A stretch of 64,000 nt of DNA, taken from an uncultured Eubacteriales bacterium. Its GTDB lineage: Bacteria > Bacillota > Clostridia > Oscillospirales > Oscillospiraceae. This document shows, one piece after another, positions 26,629 through 35,170 of this stretch. Location of the stretch: the NCBI GenBank assembly GCA_900546485.1, contig URDK01000002.1:8438-72437 (forward strand), in the 5' to 3' direction. The position numbers and the translations under genes were made by a program. Every line of letters begins with the position of its first letter. The stretch's first letter is position 1. The notes beneath the pieces were generated by a model, which had not been told where the DNA came from, did not search any database, and saw only the letters and a program-made list of their open reading frames with translations.

Positions 26629-27576
26629 TCAGAGCTTGAGCGAGGAGACGTATTTCCCACACTGCATGGCGGCGATGGCGCCGTCCGCGCAGGCGGTGAC
26701 GACCTGGCGCAGCGGGGTCACGCGCACGTCGCCCGCGGCGTAGACGCCGGGGACGTTGGTCTCCATCTTCTCGTTGGTGATTATGTAGCCGCCCTTCATG
26801 TCGAGGATGCTCTCGAACATGCCGGTGGTCTTTTTGCCCGTGAAGCCGAAGAGGCCGAAGAAGCCGTCCTCCTCGTCGGCCTTGAGCGTGGTCAGCTCGC
26901 CGGTCTTCACGTTGCGTATGACTATCTCGCTGAGCAGCTCGTCGCCGCCAAGGTCGTCGACCTCCACGTTGAGCATGACGTTTATGTTCGGCGTCGCCTC
27001 GAGCTCGGCCTTCATGGCCGGGGTGACGTTCAGCTCCGAGCCCTTGTGCAGCATGGTGAGCTTCCTGGCGTACTTGGCGAGGTAGAGCGACTCTTCCGCC
27101 GCTATGCCGTTGCCGCCCACGACGTAGATCTCGAAGCCCTCAAAGAAGTTGGCGTCGCACACCGCGCAGTAGCTGACGCCCTTACCGACATACTTGGCCT
27201 CGTTCTTGCAGCCGATGGAGCGGGTCATCGCGCCGGTGCAGACGATGACGGACTTGCCGAGATACTCGCCCTTGCCGCCGATGAGCTTCTTTATCGGGCC
27301 GCCGAAGTCCACAGCGCTTATCGTGTCGCTGACGCGCTCGCAGCCGAACTTTTTGCACTGCGCGGTCATGGGCGCCACAAGCTCCTGGCCGCTCATGCCG
27401 TCGACCTTCGGCTGGCCGGGGTAGTTCTCGATGTCGTGGGTGATGGCGATCTGGCCGCCGTCGATGCCCTTTTCGATTATGAGCACGGACAGCTTGGAAC
27501 GGCCCGCATACAGCCCCGCGGCAAGTCCGCCGGGCCCGCCGCCGAGGATCAGTACGTCGTAGATCTTGGTGTCCAT
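26629..27576 (-). CDS. trxB: Thioredoxin reductase (TrxB) of the Grd system
   Basis: A 315-residue flavoprotein with the FAD motif G-G-G-P-G-G-L-A-A-G (about 12-21), the redox pair C-A-V-C (Cys137, Cys140) and the second nucleotide-binding motif V-V-G-G-N-G-I-A-A-E-E. It reduces the neighbouring thioredoxin with NAD(P)H. It is the first gene of the operon trxB-trxA-grdA-grdC-grdD and is read from a perfect consensus promoter bearing the palindromic operator. Confidence 0.95.
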   Translation of the reverse strand: MDTKIYDVLILGGGPGGLAAGLYAGRSKLSVLIIEKGIDGGQIAITHDIENYPGQPKVDGMSGQELVAPMTAQCKKFGCERVSDTISAVDFGGPIKKLIGGKGEYLGKSVIVCTGAMTRSIGCKNEAKYVGKGVSYCAVCDANFFEGFEIYVVGGNGIAAEESLYLAKYARKLTMLHKGSELNVTPAMKAELEATPNINVMLNVEVDDLGGDELLSEIVIRNVKTGELTTLKADEEDGFFGLFGFTGKKTTGMFESILDMKGGYIITNEKMETNVPGVYAAGDVRVTPLRQVVTACADGAIAAMQCGKYVSSLKL

Positions 27577-27621
27577 TTATACTTCTCCTTTATCTTCGTA
27601 TTATGGCTCTGCAACATTTGA

Positions 27622-27677
27622 TAATCGCGATTACTAATTTCGACTAGCATTATATTGCCCTTACTATGATTTGTCAA
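27622..27677 (-). promoter_or_regulatory. Consensus promoter and operator of the trxB-grd operon
   Basis: On the minus strand TTGACA (27672-27677) and TATAAT (27649-27654) are exactly 17 bases apart, a perfect sigma-70 promoter. The perfect palindrome TAATCGCGATTA at 27622-27633 lies about 16 bases past the -10 box, where a bound repressor would block early transcription. A promoter this strong needs a repressor. Confidence 0.8.
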
Positions 27678-27724
27678 TATGAAAACAAAGATTTCCGACA
27701 AAACCTCTCAGGGGGAATCAAAAT

Positions 27725-27754
27725 GGCCGGAAACTGCGTGAACAGTTTCCGGCC
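27725..27754 (-). terminator. Terminator of tetR1
   Basis: A 12-bp perfect stem (27725-27736 with 27743-27754) with a 6-nt loop is followed by ATTTTG on the minus strand. It ends tetR1 and separates it from the trxB promoter. Confidence 0.75.
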
Positions 27755-27776
27755 AAGAGTGGTGTGCCACGCAGCT

Positions 27777-28436
27777 TTACTTCAGCTTCAGGAGCAAATG
27801 GAGGACGTGGATGAACTTTTCCGTGAGCTCTGGCCCAAGGGCGTCGTCGTCGGGCCGGGCGCAGCGCTCTTCCAGGAGCTTGCGGAAATAGCATATGGAC
27901 ATGTCGTTTATCATGTCCGTATGCTCGCGGCTGACGAGCCCCGCGTCGGCGAGCGGCGCGATGACGACATCGCAGCGCTGCTTGAGCGAGCCGCCCTTGA
28001 GCATGTCGTATATGCTTCCGGAGATGTCGGCCAGCTGCTCGGGATAGAGTTCATAGTACTTGTCGATGGTGTCCTCGAGAGGGATCTTGTTTTTTGTGAA
28101 GAAAAGGCGATAAAACACTTGCGGATAGGTAAAGGCGTATTTGCAGAAGAGCCCCCAGGTGTGCATATATGCGGCCAGCGGCTCCTTCATGAGGGACATA
28201 TCGGCCGCGAGGGCGCGGCAGTACTGCTCGAGAAAGCTGACCGACGCGAGATTGATGAGCTCGTCTACGTTTTTGAAGTAGAGATATATCGTGGCACTGT
28301 TATAGTACAACAGGGAGGCTATCTTTCGGATGGAGACATGCTCTATACCCTCAGTGGACATGATCTCCCTGGTCGCCTGGATAAAGGCTGTCAAGGTTTT
28401 CCGGCAATCGCCTTCGCTGTTCCTGGCTCTGCCCAT
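27777..28436 (-). CDS. TetR-family regulator (paralogue 1)
   Basis: A 219-residue regulator. The N-terminal HTH (about residues 15-55) reads F-I-Q-A-T-R-E-I-M-x-x-E-G-I-E-H-V-S-I-R-K-I-A then N-S-A-T-I-Y-L-Y-F-K, the TetR signature. The C-terminal ligand domain is similar to that of the regulator at 31579 (shared C-R-A-L, P-L, Y-Y, P-E-Q, C-Y-F-R-K). ATG at 28436 has GGAGGG upstream. It lies between the trxB-grd operon and the protein B operon. Its own upstream region shows no copy of the palindrome, so it may control others rather than itself. Ligand unknown; a selenium compound or betaine are candidates. Confidence 0.88.
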   Translation of the reverse strand: MGRARNSEGDCRKTLTAFIQATREIMSTEGIEHVSIRKIASLLYYNSATIYLYFKNVDELINLASVSFLEQYCRALAADMSLMKEPLAAYMHTWGLFCKYAFTYPQVFYRLFFTKNKIPLEDTIDKYYELYPEQLADISGSIYDMLKGGSLKQRCDVVIAPLADAGLVSREHTDMINDMSICYFRKLLEERCARPDDDALGPELTEKFIHVLHLLLKLK

Positions 28437-28631
28437 ATTGCAAACCCTCCGACGGTTCAAGGATCATAGTTTGACTGTTCCCCGCCTGGTGTGCCTTGTA
28501 ATATATGATTTCTACTCTTGCGTGATATGGGAAGTATCACACAACGGGCGTCGCCAGCCAGCGGCGCCCGTCTGTATATGTGAGAGGACAAGCTCCAACA
28601 GGGAGGGAATTTCGACCGGATCAGAGCCTCC

Positions 28632-29951
28632 TCAAGTTTTCACTTTGAACACTGTCTGCTCTGTGACCGGAGTTGCGAGCGCCTTAAGCGCAACGCCGAC
28701 CCGGTAGTAACGCAGCTTCCACTGCTCCTCCTTGGGCGTGTTGGGATCTCCAAGGGGATAGGGAATAGAGATGGTGGGCACGATCCTGTTCGCGCCGACC
28801 GTGATCGAGACAGGCACAAGGTTGCACATGTGCACGACAGGATAACCGGCCTTCTCGAACTCTTTGACCATCGTTGCGCCGCAACGAGTGCAGGTCCCTC
28901 ATGTAGAGCCCATGATGATGGCGTCTACATGGTCCTCCTTGAAGAATGGTATCATTTCACGCGCCATACGGCGTGCCTCGGCCTCCGTGGTGCCGGCGCC
29001 GACAGTAGAATAGAAGAAGTTGTGAAGTCTGCCTATGACGCCCTCCTTCTCGTACGCGCGCATGGCGTCGAGGGGTACGATTACGTTCGGGTCGTCGTTT
29101 GCAGCAGCAGGATCAAAGCCTGCGTGGATAGTTTTGAACACTCCGGCCTCGAGTCTGTCCATGCCGGTGATGTCATAGCGCCCCCAGCGGGTGGCGGAAG
29201 CGGATTGTATCCTGTCCGGGTTGTCCACGGGGACGATGCCGCCAGTAGTGACCAGGGCTATGGTGGCCTTGCTCAGGTCCGCGACGGGCGGGGCGATGGG
29301 GACGAGCTCCTTCTTGGGGATGACAAGCTCGGTCTGATAGGGCTGGCCGGTCATCTTCTTGATGAGCATTTGTACGCCGCGGTAGGCGGCGGTGTTCTCG
29401 CGCTTGTCCTCCAGAAAACGCTCGTGACGGCAGCCGCGGGCGAAGTAGCCCTCGATGTCCGCGCCGAGAGAGGGCTCGCCGGCGAGCACCTTGTTGACAT
29501 AGGCGACCATTGCGGTGACGTCTTTTCTCATCTTCACGGCACCGTTGCCGCCCTTGAAGATGATGACGTCCTGCTTGAACATCTCCACGCCGGGGTTCTC
29601 CACGTTCATGGAGGTCACGGCGGGCACGCCAAGCTTGTCCTCTATGGCCTTGCAGATGTAGCCGCAGGCCACGCCGTAACGCCCTGCCTGGAACGCGGGG
29701 CCGGCAATGAACATGTCGAACTTTACGCCCTCAAGCAGCTTCATGATGCGATCGACAGCCTCGTCTGTGTTCGAGCCCATGAAGTTGTCGCCGCAGATTA
29801 TGGTGTGCGTTACCTGTGCGTCTTTGAGCGCAGCATTGATGGCCATGGAGGGGCCCACAGTGCCTTCTATGATATAGGGCTCCTGATCGGCCTTGTCCTC
29901 GCCGCCCACGCCGCCGAAAAACTGATTCAGGTAACAAACCACATTTTTCAT
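28632..29951 (-). CDS. Reductase protein B selenoprotein subunit (GrdB/GrdH type, Sec351)
   Basis: A 439-residue substrate-binding selenoprotein subunit of protein B. The protein opens with C-Y-L-N-Q-F-F-G-G-V-G-G-E-D-K-A-D, carries A-G-P-A-F-Q-A-G-R-Y-G-V-A-C-G, then I-I-M-G-S-T, TGA at 28901-28899, and G-T-C-T-R-C-G-A-T-M-V. The Sec position (351) matches GrdB relatives. A good SECIS-like hairpin follows at 28866-28896: 6-bp CGTTGC/GCAACG around GGC, with an outer GACC/GGTC. The gene also ends with TGA (28634-28632), so the same codon is both Sec and stop. With the BCCT transporter nearby I favour the betaine form (GrdH); glycine (GrdB) or sarcosine (GrdF) forms cannot be excluded by eye. 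Confidence 0.88.
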
Positions 29952-29987
29952 GCGCTTTCTCCTTTCTGTACGAAGTCCTGAAGCTGA

Positions 29988-31316
29988 TCAGAACTCCGCC
30001 ATAGTTTTGACCGAAAATCCGGAGATATGGTCCCCGCAGAACCAGTTGTTGTCCTCCATGATGATGGAGCCGTCGTCCCTGGCGGACTTGCCGAGGACCT
30101 CATCGTAGCCCCAGGAGCCGGACATGCCGTCGCGGTTCATCGCCTCGAGGCAGCCTATGACCGTCTTGCATGCTGGGAGACGGGTGAGCTCAGACACGTT
30201 GCCGGTGGAGACCAGCGCCGTCATCTTCTCGTCGAGGGTGACCAGCGGCTGCGAGCGGCCGTCGCGTCCGGTGCACTCGTTGGAGATGCCGACGACGGGG
30301 ATGCCCGCGTCCTCGAGTATCACCTGGCAGCGCACATAGTCCGTATCTGGGTTGCCGTAGCCCTCCTCGGTGACTATCGCGTAGTCCACGCCTAGGTTGA
30401 GTGCTATATTGCGTACCATGACCGCGGCGCGCTCCTTCTGGTCGAGGGCGACATTGAGCATGGACATTATAACGCCGACGAAGTTCAGGCTCTTGCCGTC
30501 CTCGGCGAAGAGCTCCTTGATGGTGGGGAAGTTCTGCATCTCATAGGTGGACCACTTGGAGGACGAGGGCATGAACGAGCCGGAGATTATGCAGCCGTCC
30601 AGCACCTCGGTAGGGCTGAGGAAGGTGGGCAGATACTTGTTCATATCCCAGCCGTAGAGAAGGTCGTTGTAGCCGAGCGCCTCCATTTGGGACTGCGGCT
30701 GCAGCACGATGGCCACGTTGGGCAGCTTGGCGCGCTCCTCGGAGCGCTTCAGAATGGGGTCGAACACATACTCCTCGGTGTCCTCGGCCGCGATGTCCTT
30801 GGCGATCTGGCCGATGTACTCGGCAAAGCGGTGGCCTGCCCAGCGCAGCGCGTGGTTGCACTTTTGCTGCTCGTGCCGCTCAAAGTCCTCGTCCGTCTCT
30901 CCCACCAGGCAGATGTTGATGAGCTTGGACCAGTAGGTGTGCTTTGCCCCTTCGCCGCCCATATCAATGACGCCGTCGCCGAATGAGCCGTAGGTGCCGC
31001 CAACAACAGTGCCGCAGCAGCCCTTGAAGGCTTTGAGCTCGCCGTCGCCCGCCGGGGCCACGTCGCCCGTGACGCCGGGGAATACGCAACGGTCGTCCAT
31101 GCGGCAGCGCGGCTCTATGGTCTCTATGACAGGCACGATGCGGGTGTCGTCGCCGGGTCTGGCGATGACGATGTCAAGGGAAGTGATGTGGTCGTCGCAC
31201 TCCATGAGGTAGTCGATGGCGGCCTTCTTGTTGATTGTAAGAATGCCCTCATTAAAGGAATTTTCTTCCCCCAAGCGGACATCCTTGACGTGTAAGTTTC
31301 CGATGGTTAGCTTCAT
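29988..31316 (-). CDS. Reductase protein B proprotein subunit (GrdE/GrdI/GrdG type)
   Basis: A 442-residue protein of the proprotein family that is cleaved to give a pyruvoyl-bearing subunit which binds the amine substrate as a Schiff base or complexes it. Start M-K-L-T-I-G-N-L-H-V-K-D-V, then E-T-I-E-P-R, and the cleavage region P-T-E-V-L-D-G-C-I-I-S-G-S-F-M-P near residues 235-250. Glycine GrdE, as I remember it, has G-N-C there; this protein has G-S-F, with Cys242 just upstream, which fits a non-glycine type such as betaine GrdI. It is first in its operon, 36 bases before the GrdB/GrdH subunit, and has its own promoter and operator. Confidence 0.85.
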   Translation of the reverse strand: MKLTIGNLHVKDVRLGEENSFNEGILTINKKAAIDYLMECDDHITSLDIVIARPGDDTRIVPVIETIEPRCRMDDRCVFPGVTGDVAPAGDGELKAFKGCCGTVVGGTYGSFGDGVIDMGGEGAKHTYWSKLINICLVGETDEDFERHEQQKCNHALRWAGHRFAEYIGQIAKDIAAEDTEEYVFDPILKRSEERAKLPNVAIVLQPQSQMEALGYNDLLYGWDMNKYLPTFLSPTEVLDGCIISGSFMPSSSKWSTYEMQNFPTIKELFAEDGKSLNFVGVIMSMLNVALDQKERAAVMVRNIALNLGVDYAIVTEEGYGNPDTDYVRCQVILEDAGIPVVGISNECTGRDGRSQPLVTLDEKMTALVSTGNVSELTRLPACKTVIGCLEAMNRDGMSGSWGYDEVLGKSARDDGSIIMEDNNWFCGDHISGFSVKTMAEF

Positions 31317-31404
31317 CAGATCACTCCTCTCACGAATGCCGTAAGGTTGATTAAGTTGTGTGTTTTGGGAACCTTGATAAAAAAGTCGGGCCCTGACTTT
31401 TATC

Positions 31405-31441
31405 TAATCGCGATTATAATGAAATGTGAAGCATTTGTCAA
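31405..31441 (-). promoter_or_regulatory. Consensus promoter overlapping operator, protein B operon
   Basis: On the minus strand TTGACA (31436-31441) and TATAAT (31413-31418) are 17 bases apart. The perfect palindrome TAATCGCGATTA at 31405-31416 shares four bases with the -10 box. A protein bound there would exclude RNA polymerase, so repression is expected. Confidence 0.8.
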
Positions 31442-31502
31442 CCGTCGTAAAAAAATAAATGCCCATATAAAAACAAAAAACTCTGGTAAAAAGCAACAAA
31501 AA

Positions 31503-31546
31503 GCGCCAAGCATTAACGCAGGCTGGTGACCTGCGCTGCTTGGCGC
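31503..31546 (-). terminator. Terminator of tetR2
   Basis: Two stacked stems (10 bp at 31503-31512 with 31537-31546, inner 6 bp CGCAGG/CCTGCG) are followed on the minus strand by CTTTTTGTTG. It lies 32 bases past the tetR2 stop. Confidence 0.8.
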
Positions 31547-31578
31547 ATTATCCTGACACCGTCAGAGAGCGGAGTTAC

Positions 31579-32232
31579 TCAGTATTCTTTTAGAAGGTAT
31601 TTGATGCCCCGAAGGAAGTCGCCCTTCAGTTCTGAAATGGACCTTTCACCGGGGACGCAGGCGTCCTCTAAAAACTTACGAAAGTAGCAAACGGTGATGT
31701 CGTTGACGACGTCCACATCCTTCTCGCTCAGCAGCCCGTCGTCGGCGAGCAAGCGGAGGACCTTCAGGTTCCGGTCGCTCAGGTTGCCGGAGAGGAGCAT
31801 GTCGCGCACGGAGCCGCCAGCATTTTCGATCTGCTCGGGGAACATGGCGTAGTATTTTTCAATAAGCTTGCCTAGCGGCAGAGTGTGCCGGCCAAAAAAA
31901 AGCTGGTAGTACACCCGAGAATTCCTGAAAGCGTAGTCGCAGAAGAAGTCCCATGTCCTCATATAGAGGTCGTAAGATGAGATGTGCTCAGGCAGGGAAG
32001 CGCAGAGTGCTCTGCAATAGTCCTCAAGGTAGCTTATAGCTGAGAGGGTCACAAGTTCGTCTAGATCCTTGAAATACAGATACATCGTTGCGCTGTTACA
32101 TCCGGTTTTCCTTGCTACCTTGCGTATCGACACATACTCTATGCCTTCCTCGTCGATTATCTCTCGGGCAGCGTTGATATAGCCACTTATGACACGGTTG
32201 CGTTCTGCATCGGTATATTTCGCTCTTCCCAT
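31579..32232 (-). CDS. TetR-family regulator (paralogue 2)
   Basis: A 217-residue TetR-type regulator, paralogous to the one at 27777 and also starting M-G-R-A. The HTH region reads A-A-R-E-I-I-D-E-E-G-I-E-Y-V-S-I-R-K-V-A-R-K-T-G-C-N-S-A-T-x-Y-L-Y-F. It is divergent from the BCCT gene; the 248-base gap holds a promoter for each, and operator-like sequence lies in both. It is therefore the best candidate for the protein that binds TAATCGCGATTA, with negative autoregulation. The ligand is unknown. Confidence 0.9.
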   Translation of the reverse strand: MGRAKYTDAERNRVISGYINAAREIIDEEGIEYVSIRKVARKTGCNSATMYLYFKDLDELVTLSAISYLEDYCRALCASLPEHISSYDLYMRTWDFFCDYAFRNSRVYYQLFFGRHTLPLGKLIEKYYAMFPEQIENAGGSVRDMLLSGNLSDRNLKVLRLLADDGLLSEKDVDVVNDITVCYFRKFLEDACVPGERSISELKGDFLRGIKYLLKEY

Positions 32233-32285
32233 TGTTTCCCGTTTGTTAAAACGGCCTCCTGACTATAGAGATAGTTTTCTAATCA

Positions 32286-32314
32286 ATTGTAATCTAAATC
32301 GGCGCGATTATCAA
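32286..32314 (-). promoter_or_regulatory. Promoter of tetR2 with degenerate operator
   Basis: On the minus strand TTGATA (32309-32314) and TACAAT (32286-32291) are 17 bases apart. The spacer and part of the -35 box form an expanded palindrome (32295-32310), whose arms match the TAATCGCGATTA halves but are spaced wider. It may be a weak autoregulatory site. Confidence 0.55.
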
Positions 32315-32347
32315 GAGTTTAATCATTCCGGCCCGTTTCGTTTCTGC

Positions 32348-32391
32348 TTGACAAGACTTTGGCAGATATACTATAATTATAATCACGATTA
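32348..32391 (+). promoter_or_regulatory. Promoter and operator of the BCCT operon
   Basis: TTGACA (32348-32353) and TATAAT (32372-32377) are separated by 18 bases. TAATCACGATTA at 32380-32391, one mismatch from the perfect palindrome, begins two bases after the -10 box and would cover the transcription start. Confidence 0.75.
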
Positions 32392-32480
32392 TTAAATGCG
32401 AAGCCTGTTCTTTTACGGAGCCGCTGTCCTGGGAACCGCAGCCGCTCTTCTAAAACGATATAATTGGGAGCGCATTCGAT

Positions 32481-34001
32481 ATGAAAAAAAACAATATCGT
32501 GTTTCTTGCAGCGGTGGCGATAGTATTCATCATCTCCGCCTGCGGCCTTTTCTTCCCGGAGGAGTTCGCCTCCGCCGCCGGGGCTGTGTTCAGCGCGCTT
32601 ACCGGCAATTTCGACTGGCTGTACACCCTCTCCATGGCTCTCTTTGTGGGTTTTTCTGTATGGATCGGCTTCTTCAGCAAGTACAAAAATATGCGCCTGG
32701 GCGCGGACGACTCCAAGCCGGAGTACAGCACCGCGTCGTGGTTCGCCATGCTCTTTTCTGCCGGCATGGGCATCGGCCTGGTGTTCTGGAGCGTGGCAGA
32801 GCCGATGAGCTTCTTCGCCGAGCCCCTGGGGGCTGAGCCCGGGACGCCGGAGGCGCTGCGCTTTGCCATGACCAAGGCCTTTCTACACTGGGGCATCCAC
32901 CCCTGGGCAAACTACACGGTCATCGCCCTCGCCATTGCCTATATGCAGTACCGCCGCGGCAAGTCGGCCATGATAAGCTCGCTGATGATCCCGCTCTACG
33001 GCGACCGGGGCGCCCGGGGGCCGCTGGGAAAGGTGATAGACATCTTCGCCCTGCTCGCCACCGTCGGCGGCGTGTGCACCACGCTCGGCCTCGGCGTCAT
33101 GCAGATAAACTCCGGCATGAACTATCTCTTCGGCCTCGAGATCACGCCACAGGTGGTCATCATCACGGTGGTGGTGCTGACCGTCATCTACGTCTCCACT
33201 GCGGTGGCCGGCGTAGAGAAGGGCAGCGCCATCGTCTCCAACGCCAACGTCATAATCGCCGGCGCGGTGATGGTGCTGATGTTCATAATCGGCCCCACGG
33301 GCGACATACTCAACAATCTCATAGAGGGCATAGGCGAGTATTTCACGGACTTCATCTCCAACAGCTTCGCCATGGGCGCCTTCGGCGGCGAGGACTGGTA
33401 CAGCAGCTGGACCATCTATTACTGGGCCTGGTGGATAGCCTGGTCACCCTTCACCGGCTCCTTCATCGCGCGCATATCCAAGGGCCGCACGGTAAAGGAA
33501 TTCGTCACCGGCGTGCTCTTCCTGCCTGCGATAGCCTCCGTGATCTGGTTCGCCATCTTCGGCACCCTGGGCACGGACCTCGGCCTCGGCGCGGCGAGGG
33601 AGGCCATCACATCCACCGCCACGGCGCTCTTCTACGTGCTGGACCACTACCCGCTCGGGCGCATCTTCTGCTATGTCATGCTCATCCTGGTCTGCACCTT
33701 CTTCTGCGCCAGCGCCACCAGCGCCACCATCACGCTCGGCACCTATTCCGAGGGCGGCACGCTCAACCCCTCCAACCGCAGCAAGGTCATCTGGGGCCTG
33801 CTGCTGGCCATGCTGTCGCTCTCGCTCATGCTCTCGTCCGACAACGGCATAGACATGCTAAAGACCATATCCATCGTTGTCGGCTTCCCCTTCGCCATCA
33901 TAAAGCTTGTGTCCATGGCCGCCTTCGGCAAGGCTCTCCGCGAGGAGAACCCCGAGGCGATAGAGGCGGCATACAGGGCCTCCGGGCCGCAGGCAAGGTG
34001 A
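32481..34001 (+). CDS. BCCT-family transporter (betaine/carnitine/choline)
   Basis: A 506-residue transporter with twelve expected membrane segments. BCCT signatures are visible: G-M-G-I-G-L-V-F-W-S-V-A-E-P (about 95-108) in the substrate/sodium region, and the tryptophan-rich W-T-I-Y-Y-W-A-W-W-I-A-W-S-P-F near 312-326, which lines the quaternary-amine site. No long regulatory C-terminal tail as in osmosensors is present, so it is more likely a nutrient importer. It shares an operator with the grd operons, which suggests it brings in betaine or a similar amine for the reductase. Start 32481 has only a weak ribosome site (GGGAG). Confidence 0.92.
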   Translation: MKKNNIVFLAAVAIVFIISACGLFFPEEFASAAGAVFSALTGNFDWLYTLSMALFVGFSVWIGFFSKYKNMRLGADDSKPEYSTASWFAMLFSAGMGIGLVFWSVAEPMSFFAEPLGAEPGTPEALRFAMTKAFLHWGIHPWANYTVIALAIAYMQYRRGKSAMISSLMIPLYGDRGARGPLGKVIDIFALLATVGGVCTTLGLGVMQINSGMNYLFGLEITPQVVIITVVVLTVIYVSTAVAGVEKGSAIVSNANVIIAGAVMVLMFIIGPTGDILNNLIEGIGEYFTDFISNSFAMGAFGGEDWYSSWTIYYWAWWIAWSPFTGSFIARISKGRTVKEFVTGVLFLPAIASVIWFAIFGTLGTDLGLGAAREAITSTATALFYVLDHYPLGRIFCYVMLILVCTFFCASATSATITLGTYSEGGTLNPSNRSKVIWGLLLAMLSLSLMLSSDNGIDMLKTISIVVGFPFAIIKLVSMAAFGKALREENPEAIEAAYRASGPQAR

Positions 34002-34005
34002 CGGA

Positions 34006-34578
34006 ATGGAGACCATTATCGCCTGGACCCGGCAGGTGCCGCAGGTGCTCGACGAGCTCGAGGCCACGGGGCGCTATTACGTGCGCGAGGAGTACGTGCG
34101 GCGCAAAAACGGCGAGATATCCGACTACTATCTCGAGCTGTACCGCTGGTATACGGAGAGGTGCAGAAGTCTCATCCATATCGCGCCCGGACTCACCCTG
34201 CCCATCTGGCTGTCCCTGACCGAGGATTCGCGCCTTCCCGCCGCGCCGAACACGGTGGCGCTGACGCTCGAGGTGCCGAGGGACGCGCTCGTCATCGTCG
34301 ACGCCGACAAGTGGGGATACCGCGTGAACGACTGGTACGTGCCCCTCAACGCCGCCGACGAGCGCCGCCACAACGAGGAGCTGCGCCGAGCCGGGATAGG
34401 CAACGAGGCCCTGCTGATCATGACCGGCAAGGGGAACTTCTACCCTCAGTTCAGGCAGAAGATCATCCGCAGCTGGGACAGGGTCTTTACAAGCCCGTCT
34501 GCAAACATGTCGAACAACATCGGCACCGTCTGGGAGATAAAGTCCGAGTGGGTGAAGAAGGTGGAACGCTATGGATAA
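34006..34578 (+). CDS. DUF3841 protein 1
   Basis: A 190-residue soluble protein of the DUF3841 type (pattern W-T-R-Q-V-P-x-V-L, G-R-Y-Y-V, P-I-W-L-S-L, L-E-V-P-R-D, a late S-W-D-R-V-F). No function is known and I see no catalytic motif. It starts 5 bases after the BCCT stop and overlaps the next gene by eight bases, so the three genes are one transcript. Its paralogue follows directly. Confidence 0.75.
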   Translation: METIIAWTRQVPQVLDELEATGRYYVREEYVRRKNGEISDYYLELYRWYTERCRSLIHIAPGLTLPIWLSLTEDSRLPAAPNTVALTLEVPRDALVIVDADKWGYRVNDWYVPLNAADERRHNEELRRAGIGNEALLIMTGKGNFYPQFRQKIIRSWDRVFTSPSANMSNNIGTVWEIKSEWVKKVERYG

Positions 34579-35131
34579 GGTAACGCTCTACACCGCGCAG
34601 CGGCAGATCGTGCTCGACACAATAGAGCGCGACGGGGTGTACTACGTCAAGCGCGAGTACATAAAGGCCAAGTACGGCGAGTCCGCCTGGGTGTTCGCCG
34701 AGGCCTACGCCTTCTTCCGACAGATGGCTCCCAGATATCTGCCCTGCCCGCCGGAGGCGGAGAGCGGCATCTGGTTGTATCAGGACCCACGTTGGACCTA
34801 CGCCACGCCGGACACCAGCCTCATCGAGCTCAGCATCCCACGCGACAAGGTGCTCTTCTTCGACTTCAGACTCTGGAACAGGATACTCAACCTGGAGTAC
34901 ATCGGCGCAGACGAGCGCGACGAGCGGGAGTTTGCAGAGCAGCTCAGGCGCCTCGGCCTCGGCGACACGCGAAAGCTCTTTACCACGGCTTTCTACCCCC
35001 TGGAGAAACGGCGGGTAAGGGAGAGCTGGAACCGACTCTTTTCGAGCGGCGGCTGCGAGCCGATATACCTGCAGGCCGCGAGCTGGGAGCTCAGGAGAGA
35101 GTGGATCGTCGACATAAAAACCGCACAGTGA
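34571..35131 (+). CDS. DUF3841 protein 2
   Basis: A 186-residue paralogue of the preceding gene: shared layout L-Y-T-A-Q-R-Q-I-V-L, G-V-Y-Y-V-K, G-I-W-L-Y-Q, L-S-I-P-R-D-K-V-L-F-F-D and E-S-W-N-R-L-F. The two are clearly related but well diverged, consistent with an old duplication or a hetero-complex. Co-transcription with BCCT under the selenium-region operator is the only clue to role. Followed by a terminator. Confidence 0.75.
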   Translation: MDKVTLYTAQRQIVLDTIERDGVYYVKREYIKAKYGESAWVFAEAYAFFRQMAPRYLPCPPEAESGIWLYQDPRWTYATPDTSLIELSIPRDKVLFFDFRLWNRILNLEYIGADERDEREFAEQLRRLGLGDTRKLFTTAFYPLEKRRVRESWNRLFSSGGCEPIYLQAASWELRREWIVDIKTAQ

Positions 35132-35132
35132 C

Positions 35133-35168
35133 AAAAGAGGTATGGCCTGTGTGCCATACCTCTTTTTT
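35133..35168. terminator. Bidirectional terminator between DUF3841 and glycosyltransferase genes
   Basis: A 14-bp perfect stem (35133-35146 with 35153-35166) has A4 on one side and T6 on the other. It ends both the plus-strand BCCT operon and the minus-strand glycosyltransferase operon. Confidence 0.85.
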
Positions 35169-35170
35169 GT

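Noticed and set aside
27577..27680. Glycine riboswitch before the trxB-grd operon
   Set aside because: The leader between the -10 box and the trxB start is only about 70 bases and shows the operator palindrome but no aptamer-like fold.
28632..28871. Independent 79-codon minus-strand gene
   Set aside because: It is the part of the GrdB-type selenoprotein downstream of the Sec UGA, in frame with the rest.
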